From positions 1 to 64,000 of the forward strand of contig CAICTM010000017.1 of the NCBI GenBank assembly GCA_903772945.1: DNA of 64,000 nucleotides. The letters run 5' to 3'. Positions 46,126 to 55,886 of the stretch are shown here, in pieces. This DNA is from Seminavis robusta. Its lineage: Eukaryota; Bacillariophyta; Bacillariophyceae; Naviculales; Naviculaceae. A program made the translations under genes and the position numbers. The notes under the pieces were generated by a model. That model made no database searches and was not told the DNA's origin. It saw only the letters and a program-made list of their open reading frames with translations. Positions within the stretch are counted from its first letter, which is position 1, and every line of letters begins with the position of its first letter.

Positions 46126-47205
46126 ATGTCTCTTTGGGAGCTGTTATACACCTACCGAATAGAGATACTATCCATGACCATGTCCGTCCTTGCCACTGCC
46201 GGTGGTACCTTTTTGTTTTATCCGGCCATTCTGGCGCTGTATCACAAAGCCATTGACCATACCACAACGACTCTGCAGCAACCCGATGACAGACAAAACC
46301 CACAAGAAAACACCAACGTCCTATTATCTCTGGTCATTCCGGCATACAATGAACAAGATCGGATAACCGTCATGCTCGACGAATGCTACGAATACTTTGG
46401 CAAACAACCCAAGTGCAAGGCGATACAGACTCTCCTCCAAGCCTATCAGCAGCAACATCACGGGGGCAAAAAGAAGAGCCCACCCTCCATTTTGGTCGAA
46501 TGGATCGTCGTCAATGATGGCTCCAATGACAACACTTGTCAAGTCGTTCAAGGATACGTAGACAAATTAGAAGACGACCAGCAGCCCTTTCTGTGGAAAC
46601 TAGTCACGCTGCCCGTCAATGAAGGCAAGGGCGCTGCCGTGCAGGTGGGCATGACGGAAGCCACTGGATTTTACCGTCTCATGGTCGATGCCGATGGCGC
46701 CACCACATTTGAGCAAGGTTTGGAAGCGGTTTCCAAAGCCATGCTGGAAAGTATTACCGATCCCTCCAAAGAAGAAAATGCATCGCCCACCATTATCTTT
46801 GGAAGTCGAGCCGGCGATGACGTCCAACGCACGGCGCTACGAGCATTCCTCATGCATTCCTTCCTCTGGTTGCGATCGTGTGTGGTGGGGACACCATTGA
46901 CTCTGCGAGACACGCAATGTGGATTTAAACTATTCGACAAATATTCCGCCATGCAACTCTTTTCCAATCTGCACTTGCGTCGATGGGCCTTTGATATTGA
47001 ATTGGTTTACGTCGCTCTTTGTATGGGCATGGCCATTCAGGAAGTCACCGTGCCGTGGCATGAAGTCGATGGATCCAAATTGAATACTGGATTTTTGGCT
47101 CTCTTGATGGTGTCCATAGGGATGCTACGAGATATGATGTGTGTGCGAGCCTGTTATGTACTGGGTATTTGGACCATTCAAGCAGTTGCCACGGGAAAAC
47201 TATAG
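46126..47205 (+). CDS. ALG5: Dolichyl-phosphate beta-glucosyltransferase ALG5
   Basis: An intronless gene; the first ATG at 46126 gives 359 residues. An N-terminal membrane segment (about 14-37) is followed by a GT2 family catalytic domain: SLVIPAYNEQDRI, VEWIVVNDGSND, NEGKGAAVQVGM and MVDADGATTF (the DxD-like donor site). C-terminal ALG5 hallmarks are TQCGFKLF and RWAFDIELVYVA. The enzyme makes dolichyl-phosphate-glucose from UDP-glucose on the ER membrane for N-glycan assembly. The DADGAT motif and the N-terminal anchor favour ALG5 over dolichyl-phosphate mannose synthase. Length agrees with fungal and human ALG5 (about 325-335) plus one insertion near residue 100. Confidence 0.9.
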   Translation: MSLWELLYTYRIEILSMTMSVLATAGGTFLFYPAILALYHKAIDHTTTTLQQPDDRQNPQENTNVLLSLVIPAYNEQDRITVMLDECYEYFGKQPKCKAIQTLLQAYQQQHHGGKKKSPPSILVEWIVVNDGSNDNTCQVVQGYVDKLEDDQQPFLWKLVTLPVNEGKGAAVQVGMTEATGFYRLMVDADGATTFEQGLEAVSKAMLESITDPSKEENASPTIIFGSRAGDDVQRTALRAFLMHSFLWLRSCVVGTPLTLRDTQCGFKLFDKYSAMQLFSNLHLRRWAFDIELVYVALCMGMAIQEVTVPWHEVDGSKLNTGFLALLMVSIGMLRDMMCVRACYVLGIWTIQAVATGKL

Positions 47206-47749
47206 ATGGCAACCTCTTTCTAAACAAAAAGTAACAGCCTCCAAATTAAGGTTTTGACTCTTCATGGCTAGTTATACTGTATATCTTGCTAGCCACGAGG
47301 CGCGTTGCATCCGCCCCGCATCATCGGAATCATGCCTCTATTGTTTCATCGTAACATTTATTTGATCCGCCTACGCAGCTATCGCCGAGGCCCCTGCTCC
47401 GGACTGAATCGAATCATTCGATGGTTCGTCCACATTCAAATTGCCAATCGTCCGTCTCCAAGGAAGAGGAGACTCGGCTCGGCTCGGCTCGAAGTGAAGC
47501 CAAGTAAGTTTCAGTGCAGCGTAACTTGCCTTGAACAGACGTGGCGGCAGTGCACCCCACCATACAACTCCTGGGATACGTACCAACCGAGGGCTTAGAT
47601 GTGTGTGTTCAGTCCAACGAAAGTCGCATCTAGCTAGCCAGGGCGTACAAAAGACAACTGACGGGTGACAATGGAATGGAGCGCTAGTGGCTGCGGGCCC
47701 AATTAGCTACTTCACGCCCTGACGTGTTGGACTGCAGGTTCTACAGAAG
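47206..47749. other. Intergenic, nothing seen
   Basis: No supported gene. A small GGCTCGGCTCGGCTCG repeat lies near 47474. Confidence 0.5.
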
Positions 47750-47764
47750 GAATCGAATCGAATC
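47750..47764 (+). promoter_or_regulatory. GAATC pentamer run before the 47794 ORF
   Basis: Three consecutive GAATC pentamers end 29 bases before the ATG at 47794, an arrangement like that at 11405-11424. It slightly raises the odds that the following small ORF is real. Confidence 0.4.
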
Positions 47765-47793
47765 ACAGTCAATAACCCAAAGCAGGCAAGCCA

Positions 47794-47985
47794 ATGCCAC
47801 TACCAGTAGATAGTGACGTGTTGAACTTCAGGCGGGTTTCTCAAGAAATCGCCGATGCAATGCAGCGTATGGGAGATGAAGTGGAAGGAACTCCTATGGA
47901 AATATTCATCCTTGGTAAGGCTTCAGTACATTGGTTGCTGAGATCTATTGAGGAACTTCAGAAAGATCGCGGCGTCGATGGTTAG
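47794..47985 (+). CDS. Small hypothetical ORF, possibly first exon
   Basis: 63 codons from an ATG that closely follows a GAATC pentamer run. The product (MPLPVDSDVLNFRRVSQEIA...) has helix-like, charged composition and no recognised domain. A GGTAAGG sequence at about 47914 could be a splice donor, so the ORF may be the first exon of a longer gene whose remainder I could not find. Confidence 0.3.
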   Translation: MPLPVDSDVLNFRRVSQEIADAMQRMGDEVEGTPMEIFILGKASVHWLLRSIEELQKDRGVDG

Positions 47986-49778
47986 AGGAGGCGTCGCTGT
48001 GTCCACGCACATCCCCCGAGTGCATTGCTGGTACTTTGCCGATGGACATGAATATAGTGACCAACTAGTCACCGGTTCATATAGATAGATTTGATATGAT
48101 AACCAAATCAATAGCAACTCCTTGTCCCTATTGACTGTTTCGGTTGCTATCTGTGCGAATGTACCCGAGCATCCGGTTGGTCTTTGGTACCGGAAGTAGA
48201 TTGCACACTGAATCTTTACATGAAAGGAGTGACAGTTATTCTGATGGATCCGTTAGTTCCAATACCATATGCGGTACAAGCGCAGCTCTGACGATCAATA
48301 CCGTGAAAGCATCCATTGATACGATTGAGATGAATACCAGCGGAGTCGAGTCGCAAGGAATCGATACCGGTAGATGATCGTAGGGACATCGTATTGCTTC
48401 GTTGATACGGTTCGGTATAGTGCGGGCTTTTTTACAGCCACATCACGTGAGGACAAGTTAAGCAAAACTTCTTGCATCTTTGGTAGTCGGATTCTGCTCT
48501 CCTTCAAGTTAGCTTCTATATCAGTGTCATCCAGGTGGAGAGGAGTCGGCTCCGGAAGACCACATCGTCGCCTGTTTCGCACGACTTTTACTGGGGTGTA
48601 CAACAAGTCTTTGACAATGCGACAATGCTAACTGGGCGAAATCAACATGGTATGCAGAGCTGATAGCGATTTTAAAACAAAATGTGAGCTGCCCAGACTC
48701 GAGTCAAGACCACCCAAGAGAATACTTAAGGGTCATGTTGTTGGGGGAAATGTGTCTAACACTTCATGTTGCCACAAAACAGATATTTTTGAGAGCTCCC
48801 TGGTTAAAAATGCGTCTCAAGTATACGTGTTCTCGTAGGATGGTATCTCTTTCGTCCAGGTTATACATGGCACTGACATTGGCACGTAGGAAAACTTTGA
48901 GTTCAAAGAAGTGTTCAACCATACACATCTAAATGTTAGTTCTCCCGTTAAAGCGAAAAGAACCCGTCTGAACGACCCCTCTTAAGTCACTAAGATGCAT
49001 CATTGTGCCAAGGCTTCGTTGTGACTCTAAATAGAATACTGCATACAAAGCTTTGGGGGGTATTATCATTTAAGCGATGATGCACACCGGTCCCCTCCAG
49101 TTGCTAAAGATCTTCCAGGCTACACTTGAAGGTAAGAACCTACCAATAAGAAAGCGAGTACAAAGATTTTAAGAATGTATTGATTTTGAAATATCACAGA
49201 CTTGTAAGAAAACGTCCCAGTATTGAGGCCTCAAAGCACAAGAAATACTACTAGTCTGATACCATGAAAATGCTCCTAACTTGTGCCTAACTAAGTCTGC
49301 AAAATTTTCTGAAACATTTTTGACTCTTGGCACCTTTTTTAAAAGGCATTTTGTTGTAGAAAAGTGGCATTGTATCATCTCTCAATCTCTTATGTGCTCA
49401 GGGGAGAGCACTCACTGGGTATCTTAGCTCTGGTGCAGATCTGAATGTCTCCAGTATCAGCAAATCTCAGTACTGTACTGGACATCTTATCTCCAACCTT
49501 CTTAGTATCAAGGTAGGGGCGTAGATTGTACGGCCATTTATTGCCAACGAAAGTACCATGGTCCCAGTAAGCTGTGCAAGAAGAAAAGATTGCACAGAGC
49601 ACAGACGAAATCCCCTGCTCTGATGTGTCATCTGGTGCTCTTGGCAATCCCTCCAAGATTGAACCCAATCCAACTCACTCCTCTCACAAATCAAAATCTG
49701 CAGATCACAACTTGACTTGAAAACAGCACAGCACAGCCAAATCAAACACAAGCCACACATACAAGAAGCAGACAGGAA
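47986..49778. other. 1.8-kb intergenic stretch, nothing seen
   Basis: ORFs here are at most about 100 codons and mutually overlapping on both strands. None has recognisable content. A GATACCGGTAG palindrome occurs near 48364. Confidence 0.5.
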
Positions 49779-50759
49779 ATGATGTACAGGAACTCCACTT
49801 CTTCACCCACCAACTTTGTCAACGACAGCTCCACTAGCAGCAACCGCAGCCCCAGTGGATCCATGAGACGAACAAACTCGAGAGGCTTCGATCAAATGAC
49901 ACCTTTGGCGCCTGGCTACGCTCCCAGCGCGGATGATGTCATGGTCGGAAGAGGGAAGCGTTGCTTGGCCCACTCTGGGAATCTCCGCTTCAAACAGATT
50001 GTAGCTACCAAGCTTTCTTCATATCTGGCTGCAGAATGTCGCGTGGACAAGACAGCCATCCTCATGGAAGTGATCGCAACAGTGCGAGCCAACAGTCCCA
50101 ATGGAGGCTTTATCAAGCAGAACCCAAAGACTGGACAGTTCTTTGAAGTCGGAGATTTCCTTGCCAAGGAGAAAACAGCTCAAGCTTTCCGCGATGCGCT
50201 TCACGAGTACTACTCTTCCAGCAACCCCTCCAAGAAGAAGCGCCGCATTCAGTCCACCGTCAGTTCCGAGAAGAAGGCCAGCAGCAGTAACAACAACAAC
50301 ACACAAGAAGAAAGTGGTGACGGTCTCAGCTCGTCTTCTCACCACAGCAAGCAATCTTTGGTCAAGGCTATGCATTCTCAATACACTCGCAAGGCCAAGT
50401 CGGCTCCCAGTAGCCCTAGCAGAGACTGTGACGACTTGGAACCCATTGCGCTTGTGGCACGCTCAGCAACTCCTCCTCCCAGCTTTGCTCGCCTTGTGAC
50501 TGTGGAAACCCCCAAGGACACCTCCAATGAAGATCATCCAGGGGCTGACTATTCTAACGGCACCACACCTCCCGACAGCCAGCAGTCCAAGCGAAAGAAT
50601 TCTGCCGTCATCTTGGGCGACACCTTGGCCATGCTTTCTTCGGCCTTGATGGATACCCACTTTGCTTCCGACCACGAATCTGAGAGTGAAGATCCTTTCG
50701 AGCCCATTCCGCTTGCCATGTACGGGCAGGAGGATGACTTTGAACCAGAACCTCTCTAA
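49779..50759 (+). CDS. DUF6824-domain protein
   Basis: An intronless 326-residue gene. The N-terminus is Ser/Asn-rich. Residues about 48-140 form the domain: SADDVMVGRGKRCLAHSGNLRF, VDKTAILMEVIATVRANSP, GGFIKQNPKTGQFFEVGDFLAKEKTAQAFRDAL and SNPSKKKRR, matching the DUF6824 block (D-V-x-x-G-R-G...H-x-G-N-x-x-F) expanded in diatoms. The basic KKKRR stretch after it could be a nuclear signal. The rest is disordered, with Ser/Thr-Pro pairs and an acidic end (QEDDFEPEPL). Function is unknown. Confidence 0.85.
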   Translation: MMYRNSTSSPTNFVNDSSTSSNRSPSGSMRRTNSRGFDQMTPLAPGYAPSADDVMVGRGKRCLAHSGNLRFKQIVATKLSSYLAAECRVDKTAILMEVIATVRANSPNGGFIKQNPKTGQFFEVGDFLAKEKTAQAFRDALHEYYSSSNPSKKKRRIQSTVSSEKKASSSNNNNTQEESGDGLSSSSHHSKQSLVKAMHSQYTRKAKSAPSSPSRDCDDLEPIALVARSATPPPSFARLVTVETPKDTSNEDHPGADYSNGTTPPDSQQSKRKNSAVILGDTLAMLSSALMDTHFASDHESESEDPFEPIPLAMYGQEDDFEPEPL

Positions 50760-51947
50760 GGACACGAGGCAAGCTAAACGTACCTGCCGGTACGGTACCG
50801 TTCGGGCACCAGCCCAACAGCTGGGGTGCATGAAAAGGCGGCACCCACACTCAGGATTCGATTCATAGTAGGTTTAAACCTTTTATCTATAGCACAAATA
50901 CAAATACAAATACAAATACACACCTACGGTAGCGAAGGCCAGAAAGCCCAACAGCAACAAAGGCAACGAAACGATATCGCAGCTACGGTACCGATAAGCG
51001 ACCACTTCAAGCGAAGAAGGCGGCTGAGAGGGGGATGTCGACACTTCCGGTACGGTACGGTAGGTACTACCAGGTAGGATCTGCACCAGCAAAGTTTCGG
51101 CTGGCTTCGCAAGCAAGCAAGCAAAGATATCGAGTGGGATCCTGGACTTTAGCAATGCTGTGCCGCTCAGGATGCGATATAAGGCCGATTGTTGCAAAGG
51201 CTTCCGTTCGACTGGCTGTTTCTTCTGGTGGCTGGTGGTACCATCCACTGTACGTACAGGACAAGGACTAATGCGTAAGTTTTACTTGTCCTGCGTGAAT
51301 ATAACGGTACTAGTAGTCTAGTACAACCACAAGAAAAGGTTGGTGCTACAGTCGTACCGTTCCAGTTCGTAATAAGTGTTGCGCTCTGTGCAGCCTTGCT
51401 CTCGGCCTGGTCGAAAATTTTGCTCGGCTCCCTTGTACACGCCGCAATGGCCTCCGAGTATTTCTAGCGTTTCACCTCCTGTACAAAACACTGTATGCAC
51501 AACTTTGATCAGACCTCAACTTGAAGGCCACAAGCTAGTAGCGCTAGCTAGCTAGCTAGCTAGCTAGCTAGGTAGTATTGCATTGCTTCAACGCCTCGCA
51601 ACACCGTACACTGTACTTCGTTGCAACAAAGGTGATCAATCAATCGTGTCATTGGAAAGATCTAAATATCTCCAACCCTAACGCAGCAACCCATCCCAAC
51701 CGAGGCTACCGGTACTTGCGCTCCCGGGGAGAATAGAAAGTATCTGTGCAGGTCCCTCGATGATGAAACCAACAAACCAACCCTAACCAAAGCTGCTTGC
51801 TGATGAGAAGATGCACGCAAAACGTCTTTTATTGGGTGCGAGGCGAGTCAAGTTTAGCTTCAATTTCTCCCCCGCGTAGCTCTGAAATGCGCCCTGCACA
51901 GCCTTGCAAGCAAACGTTCTTACTTTACGATTACGGTAGCTAAACCA
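50760..51947. other. 1.2-kb intergenic stretch with short repeats
   Basis: No gene recognised. It contains a CGGTACGGTACCG palindrome near 50790, an (AAATAC)n run at about 50894-50921, a CGGTACGGTACGGTAGGTAC patch near 51048 and an eight-fold CTAG run at about 51542-51572. Confidence 0.6.
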
Positions 51948-53183
51948 CTACTCTTGCAGAAACTTGATCACAGCTTCTGCGACGGCAGGAGCTGATTTAG
52001 GATCAGCATGGAAGTGATGACTCCCAGGCAAAGTCTTCATAACAGACGGTTTCAAGATCTGCATGAGACGTTCCTTTTTTTCGGGCTCAAAGGGAAATCC
52101 ATCCACGGCACGAAGAAGGCATGTCTTTGCTTGGATATCCTTGTACAAGGCTTCCGTTTGCTCAGCGGTGAAGTAATGCGCCGAAGGCCAACGGAGACGC
52201 GGATCGTGCAGGAACTTTACCCTTCCCTCTTCGTCAATCTCACTTCCCCTAACCACCATTTCCTTAGCAGTTTCCGTCGACAAATACTGATTGCCTGGAA
52301 AGGAAGTTGCCGTCCTACGCCTCAACTTCACAGCCATTTCCACGGATGGATACAGCATGCGTGATTCCAAGACCAATTTAACATTTCCCGCTTGACGTCG
52401 TTCAATATGACTGCGTACATGCTTGGCAATTTTTTCCGCCGGTCGGTCCAAAGGCCCCGCCCCATCCAATAAAACTAATTTGTCAATTCGTTCCGGAAAG
52501 GCAGCGGCCATGACACAGGCCACAGAAGCACCCATGCTATGGCCAATCAATGTGAAAGGAACGTTCCCAGCAGAAATGTGCTCTGGAGTTTCCGCCGACC
52601 CATCTTCATTTTTCTTGCGTTTGTTGCTCTTGGCATTATCTTGCTTCCACCATCCCAGTTTTTCGGTTACTTCAGCCACATAAAACGCCGATTCGGTTAA
52701 TAGAATCGAGGGTCCATCCAAACTCTTGTGGCTACTCAACCCATGCCCAAGAAAATCAATGGCGACCACGTTGACATCCGTATTGGTCACTTGAATCCCA
52801 TCGGTTTGGGTTCGACACAACGCTTCTGCGAGCTTGGGGCCCAGATGGTAGAAGGATCTGCAATTGTCTAACCACCCATGCAAGCAGAGAATATTTCGAG
52901 TGCGTGTTTCTCCCTCCCGGTCTTCGACTGGATTGGCTTTGGCATACCACTGCTGGGCAGCAATCACCATCCCATCAGAGCATTGGAGCCTCATTTCTCG
53001 GACTGGAATTGGTTCCACCATGATGTTACTACTTTCGGAAGATTTGGCGGTAGAGGATAAAGCAAAGGCGAAGGCAATGGACCGACTGATAACAAGCAGT
53101 CTAATAACCAACTTTTTCATTACACCCTCTCCAGATCGAAGTCGTAATGTACTAGTATTATGACAGCTTGAATAGCAGTTCAT
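51948..53183 (-). CDS. Alpha/beta hydrolase, paralogue B, with leader peptide
   Basis: An intronless 411-residue paralogue of the 43381-44502 hydrolase. Residues about 22-42 (MKKLVIRLLVISRSIAFAFA) are a hydrophobic leader ending in an AFAF-like sequence, hinting at a plastid or secretory route. The paralogue lacks such a leader, so the two enzymes probably act in different compartments. The fold motifs are LCLHGWLDNCRSFYHLG (about 99), DFLGHGLSSH (143), elbow IGHSMGAS (Ser216), acid in AVDGFPFEP, and histidine in PGSHHFHADPKSA. A basic insertion (KSNKRKKNEDG) lies before the elbow. The triad is intact; substrate unknown. Confidence 0.87.
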   Translation of the reverse strand: MNCYSSCHNTSTLRLRSGEGVMKKLVIRLLVISRSIAFAFALSSTAKSSESSNIMVEPIPVREMRLQCSDGMVIAAQQWYAKANPVEDREGETRTRNILCLHGWLDNCRSFYHLGPKLAEALCRTQTDGIQVTNTDVNVVAIDFLGHGLSSHKSLDGPSILLTESAFYVAEVTEKLGWWKQDNAKSNKRKKNEDGSAETPEHISAGNVPFTLIGHSMGASVACVMAAAFPERIDKLVLLDGAGPLDRPAEKIAKHVRSHIERRQAGNVKLVLESRMLYPSVEMAVKLRRRTATSFPGNQYLSTETAKEMVVRGSEIDEEGRVKFLHDPRLRWPSAHYFTAEQTEALYKDIQAKTCLLRAVDGFPFEPEKKERLMQILKPSVMKTLPGSHHFHADPKSAPAVAEAVIKFLQE

Positions 53184-54089
53184 GTAATGGCTAGTAGTCG
53201 CCCAAGGACTGCTTCGATGCGTCGATGTCTCATCTCTCGGAATGCGTGGTTCAGCCCCATATCTCCTTGGCAGAGGTTGAGAATTATGCCACCAACAAAA
53301 TACCGGCTAAGCTACTATAAATTCCTCGGGCAGGATCTCGTGGCTTTGGTTCGCAGACCCGGATGCGAATTGCTGAACACACGACACCAACCATCACCAA
53401 CCACCGGTACCGCATCCAGCAGCCACCAATCTAAGGGCCGTTGGGACAGAACAATCTAGGACCGCACCATCGACCCCACCACCTGAAGGATTCTTGACGG
53501 ACAACATTGATCGGTCCTACTATCTTTTTAGATGGATTCCCGTACCAACAGGCAAAGCTACCGGTATCGAAACTGTGGGTTCTTCGCGTATCTCACCTCG
53601 ATGGCTCCACATCCCTGAAAGTCAAGTCAGGAGAACATCCCACAGCGGTGTGAAATGAGAGCCACCAGGCTACACTACTAGCTAGAAGGCAGTCACAAGA
53701 GTTGTCTACTAGCTAGCTAGCTAGGTAATCGTTTGTTTTTGTAAGATTCGTCCTTTGGCTTTGTAGGCGTACCTCCTGGAAGGAGATGGATACCGGTACC
53801 TGGCCGTGTCTCAGAATCTGCTCTGGGAGGCCATGCTCCACTCCAAAGACAGACTGCCTGCTGATGAGAGGCTGATGACATAATCATTGGGAACACAATC
53901 CTTGAGAGCTGGTTGCATTGGGCAGATGCATCTCTAATTGATTGTCGTCAGTCCATCCATTCTTGCGTGCTGGTACATTCGCGAACACTTGGTGCGGTTT
54001 CGGGAGGCACTTGCACAGACTGCTCGTTTTGATTGTGCGTGATACAGGCAAAGGAGCTGGGGCGAGCACCCAACTACGAATCTGGCGAC
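53184..54089. other. 0.9-kb intergenic stretch, nothing seen
   Basis: No supported gene. ACCGGTACC and TACCGGTATC palindromes occur near 53403, 53558 and 53788, and a CTAGCTAGCTAGCTAG run near 53708. Confidence 0.5.
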
Positions 54090-55061
54090 CTACGCAGGCG
54101 ATGCAAGTGCTTTGAGCTTAGCATTCTCTTTGGCTTGTTCGCTGGCACAGCTTGAAGCAACACACTGCCCGACCACTACAGCAAACAACTGCGTGGGCCT
54201 GTCATTGGGAGAAGTATGTTAGATCATCATGAATCTTATCCGGTGAGTGATTCAGCAAAACAAAAACGTAGTTCACGAAGCTCACCGTGATCGCTCTATG
54301 CTTGCTTTCCGAATAGCTTCTTCATCTCCTTTGCAGTCCTCTTGTGCTTTCAGAACAGATTGAATAACCTGCGACCTCAACGCGGTGCAATCTTTTGCCA
54401 TTGATCGAACAATCTTTTTCTCTAAACCCATTCGTAGAGTACCTACTGTCATCCAGTGACCCAGGTACTTGCGATCAACAGGGCTGATGTGGCCGCCCTC
54501 TTCGACATCAGCAACTGCCCTAGTATCCACAACACAGCAAGCTTCGAAGATTCTCGTAATAGTTGCTGTGTAGCAAAACGGAGTCAGATGGCTCTGTTCT
54601 GCCTCCTTGAGCTCGAAGGCGATAAGGCTAGCTTCACTTTTCATTTTCTTGATGTCCTTCGAACGCCACCAAATTTGTTGCTTGTGTTTCTCGACATCCA
54701 CTCCTTGTGATGGGACTACTTCTTGGACGCTACTGGAAAAGGTTACTTCCCGACGGTTCGTTTTGGCTCTCTTGATGTCATTGGATTCAGGACCACTAGT
54801 ACGTGTAGCGCTGGGCAATTGTGGGCTAAAAGCTTTCTCCTCACTCCTGATGGGAGCGCGGATTTCTACCATACTGGATGCAATCAGCAAGCATGCAATC
54901 AAGCAAACTGCCCACAGTAGGAGACCATCATCAACATCGATCAGACTCGGCAGCATTCCCTGGATATTGACCACAACACGCACCATCGTCGGCAATCGAG
55001 AGTTATGCTTATGGGAGGATCGCAAAAAGTTTTGCTCTGTTGAAGCCTTGACAAGCATCAT
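54090..55061 (-). CDS. Two-exon orphan membrane-anchored protein
   Basis: Exons 55061-54286 and 54198-54090 (87-bp intron, GTGAGC...GACAG) join in phase to give 294 residues. Without splicing the frame stops immediately after the donor, and exon 2 continues as protein-like sequence ending KLKALASPA. A hydrophobic segment at about 50-68 (LLLWAVCLIACLLIASSMV) is a likely membrane anchor. Downstream is a block RREVTFSSSVQEVVP and KHKQQIWWRSKDIKKMKSEA, a pattern (V.F...V..V, then WY/WW...D....K) that I associate with a large uncharacterised diatom family. A cysteine-containing stretch RIFEACCVVDTRAV follows. Function is unknown. The start lies 23 bp from an inverted-repeat element. Confidence 0.65.
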
Positions 55062-55083
55062 TGGATCATTGGCATTGGGAACC

Positions 55084-55339
55084 AAAGGGCCGGAAATCGC
55101 GATTTACAAGTAATTCTGCCATATATTTGGGTTTCAATTTTATATTTAGGATTCGATTTTATATTTAGGTTTCGATTTGATATTTTGGTTTCGGCTTGAT
55201 TTTACTAGTTATTTACCATAGTAATTTGGTTTCGGTTTTATATTTTGGTTTCGGTTTTATATTTTGGTTTCAATTTTATACTTTGGTTTGGAATTGATCA
55301 ATTTAATTGGATTCATAAAATCCTGATTTCCGGCCCTTT
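55084..55339. mobile_element. MITE-like element with 22-bp inverted ends and AT-rich array
   Basis: The ends are AAAGGGCCGGAAATC-type inverted repeats (55084-55105 and 55318-55339), matching at 20 of 22 positions. The interior is a degenerate array of roughly 20-bp units (ATATTTTGGTTTCGG and variants, about 55125-55290). There is no ORF. Target-site duplications are unclear. It sits immediately upstream of the 55061 start codon. Confidence 0.6.
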
Positions 55340-55886
55340 CAACCCCTTTACTAACTAAGTCTCTGTGTTCAGACGTGGCAGATTGCAATCGTCGCCGATC
55401 TGACGTGGCTTTTTGACCTACGGTACGTGACATTCGACCTGACACTATTGTGAGAGCTGAAGTCTGCCGTACCCATACAACAGCCCAACAAAACGCTATT
55501 GTACGACTACGGAGTGAATCTGCACCTACCGGTACCGTGCACAAACGGCCTTGGTTCAACTACAGGACATTCAAGCTGACTAGACTCTACAGAGTTCTAG
55601 CTAGAGAGCTCATTGGAGCCTGGAGCCAACAATGCCAACTCTCAGCAGCTCAAATGACCACTGCATCACCGAGGTGGTCTTTCCTTGAAGCCATGCACAT
55701 CCCACACAAGTGATCTGTCTTGCTTTGCCTGTGCCATGTGAGGAGGCCTAGCGGGGGCTCCTCCCGCTGAATCACTGACCGTTCTTACATGAATATTCGA
55801 TCCTGCATTTCTACTGTCCTTGGCAACTTTTCAAAGTGTCTACTGTGTTTAGTGCCTCTACCTGTGACATCGTTTCACCACTTCGT
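55340..55886. other. Intergenic, nothing seen
   Basis: No supported gene; contains CTACCGGTACCG near 55526. Confidence 0.5.
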
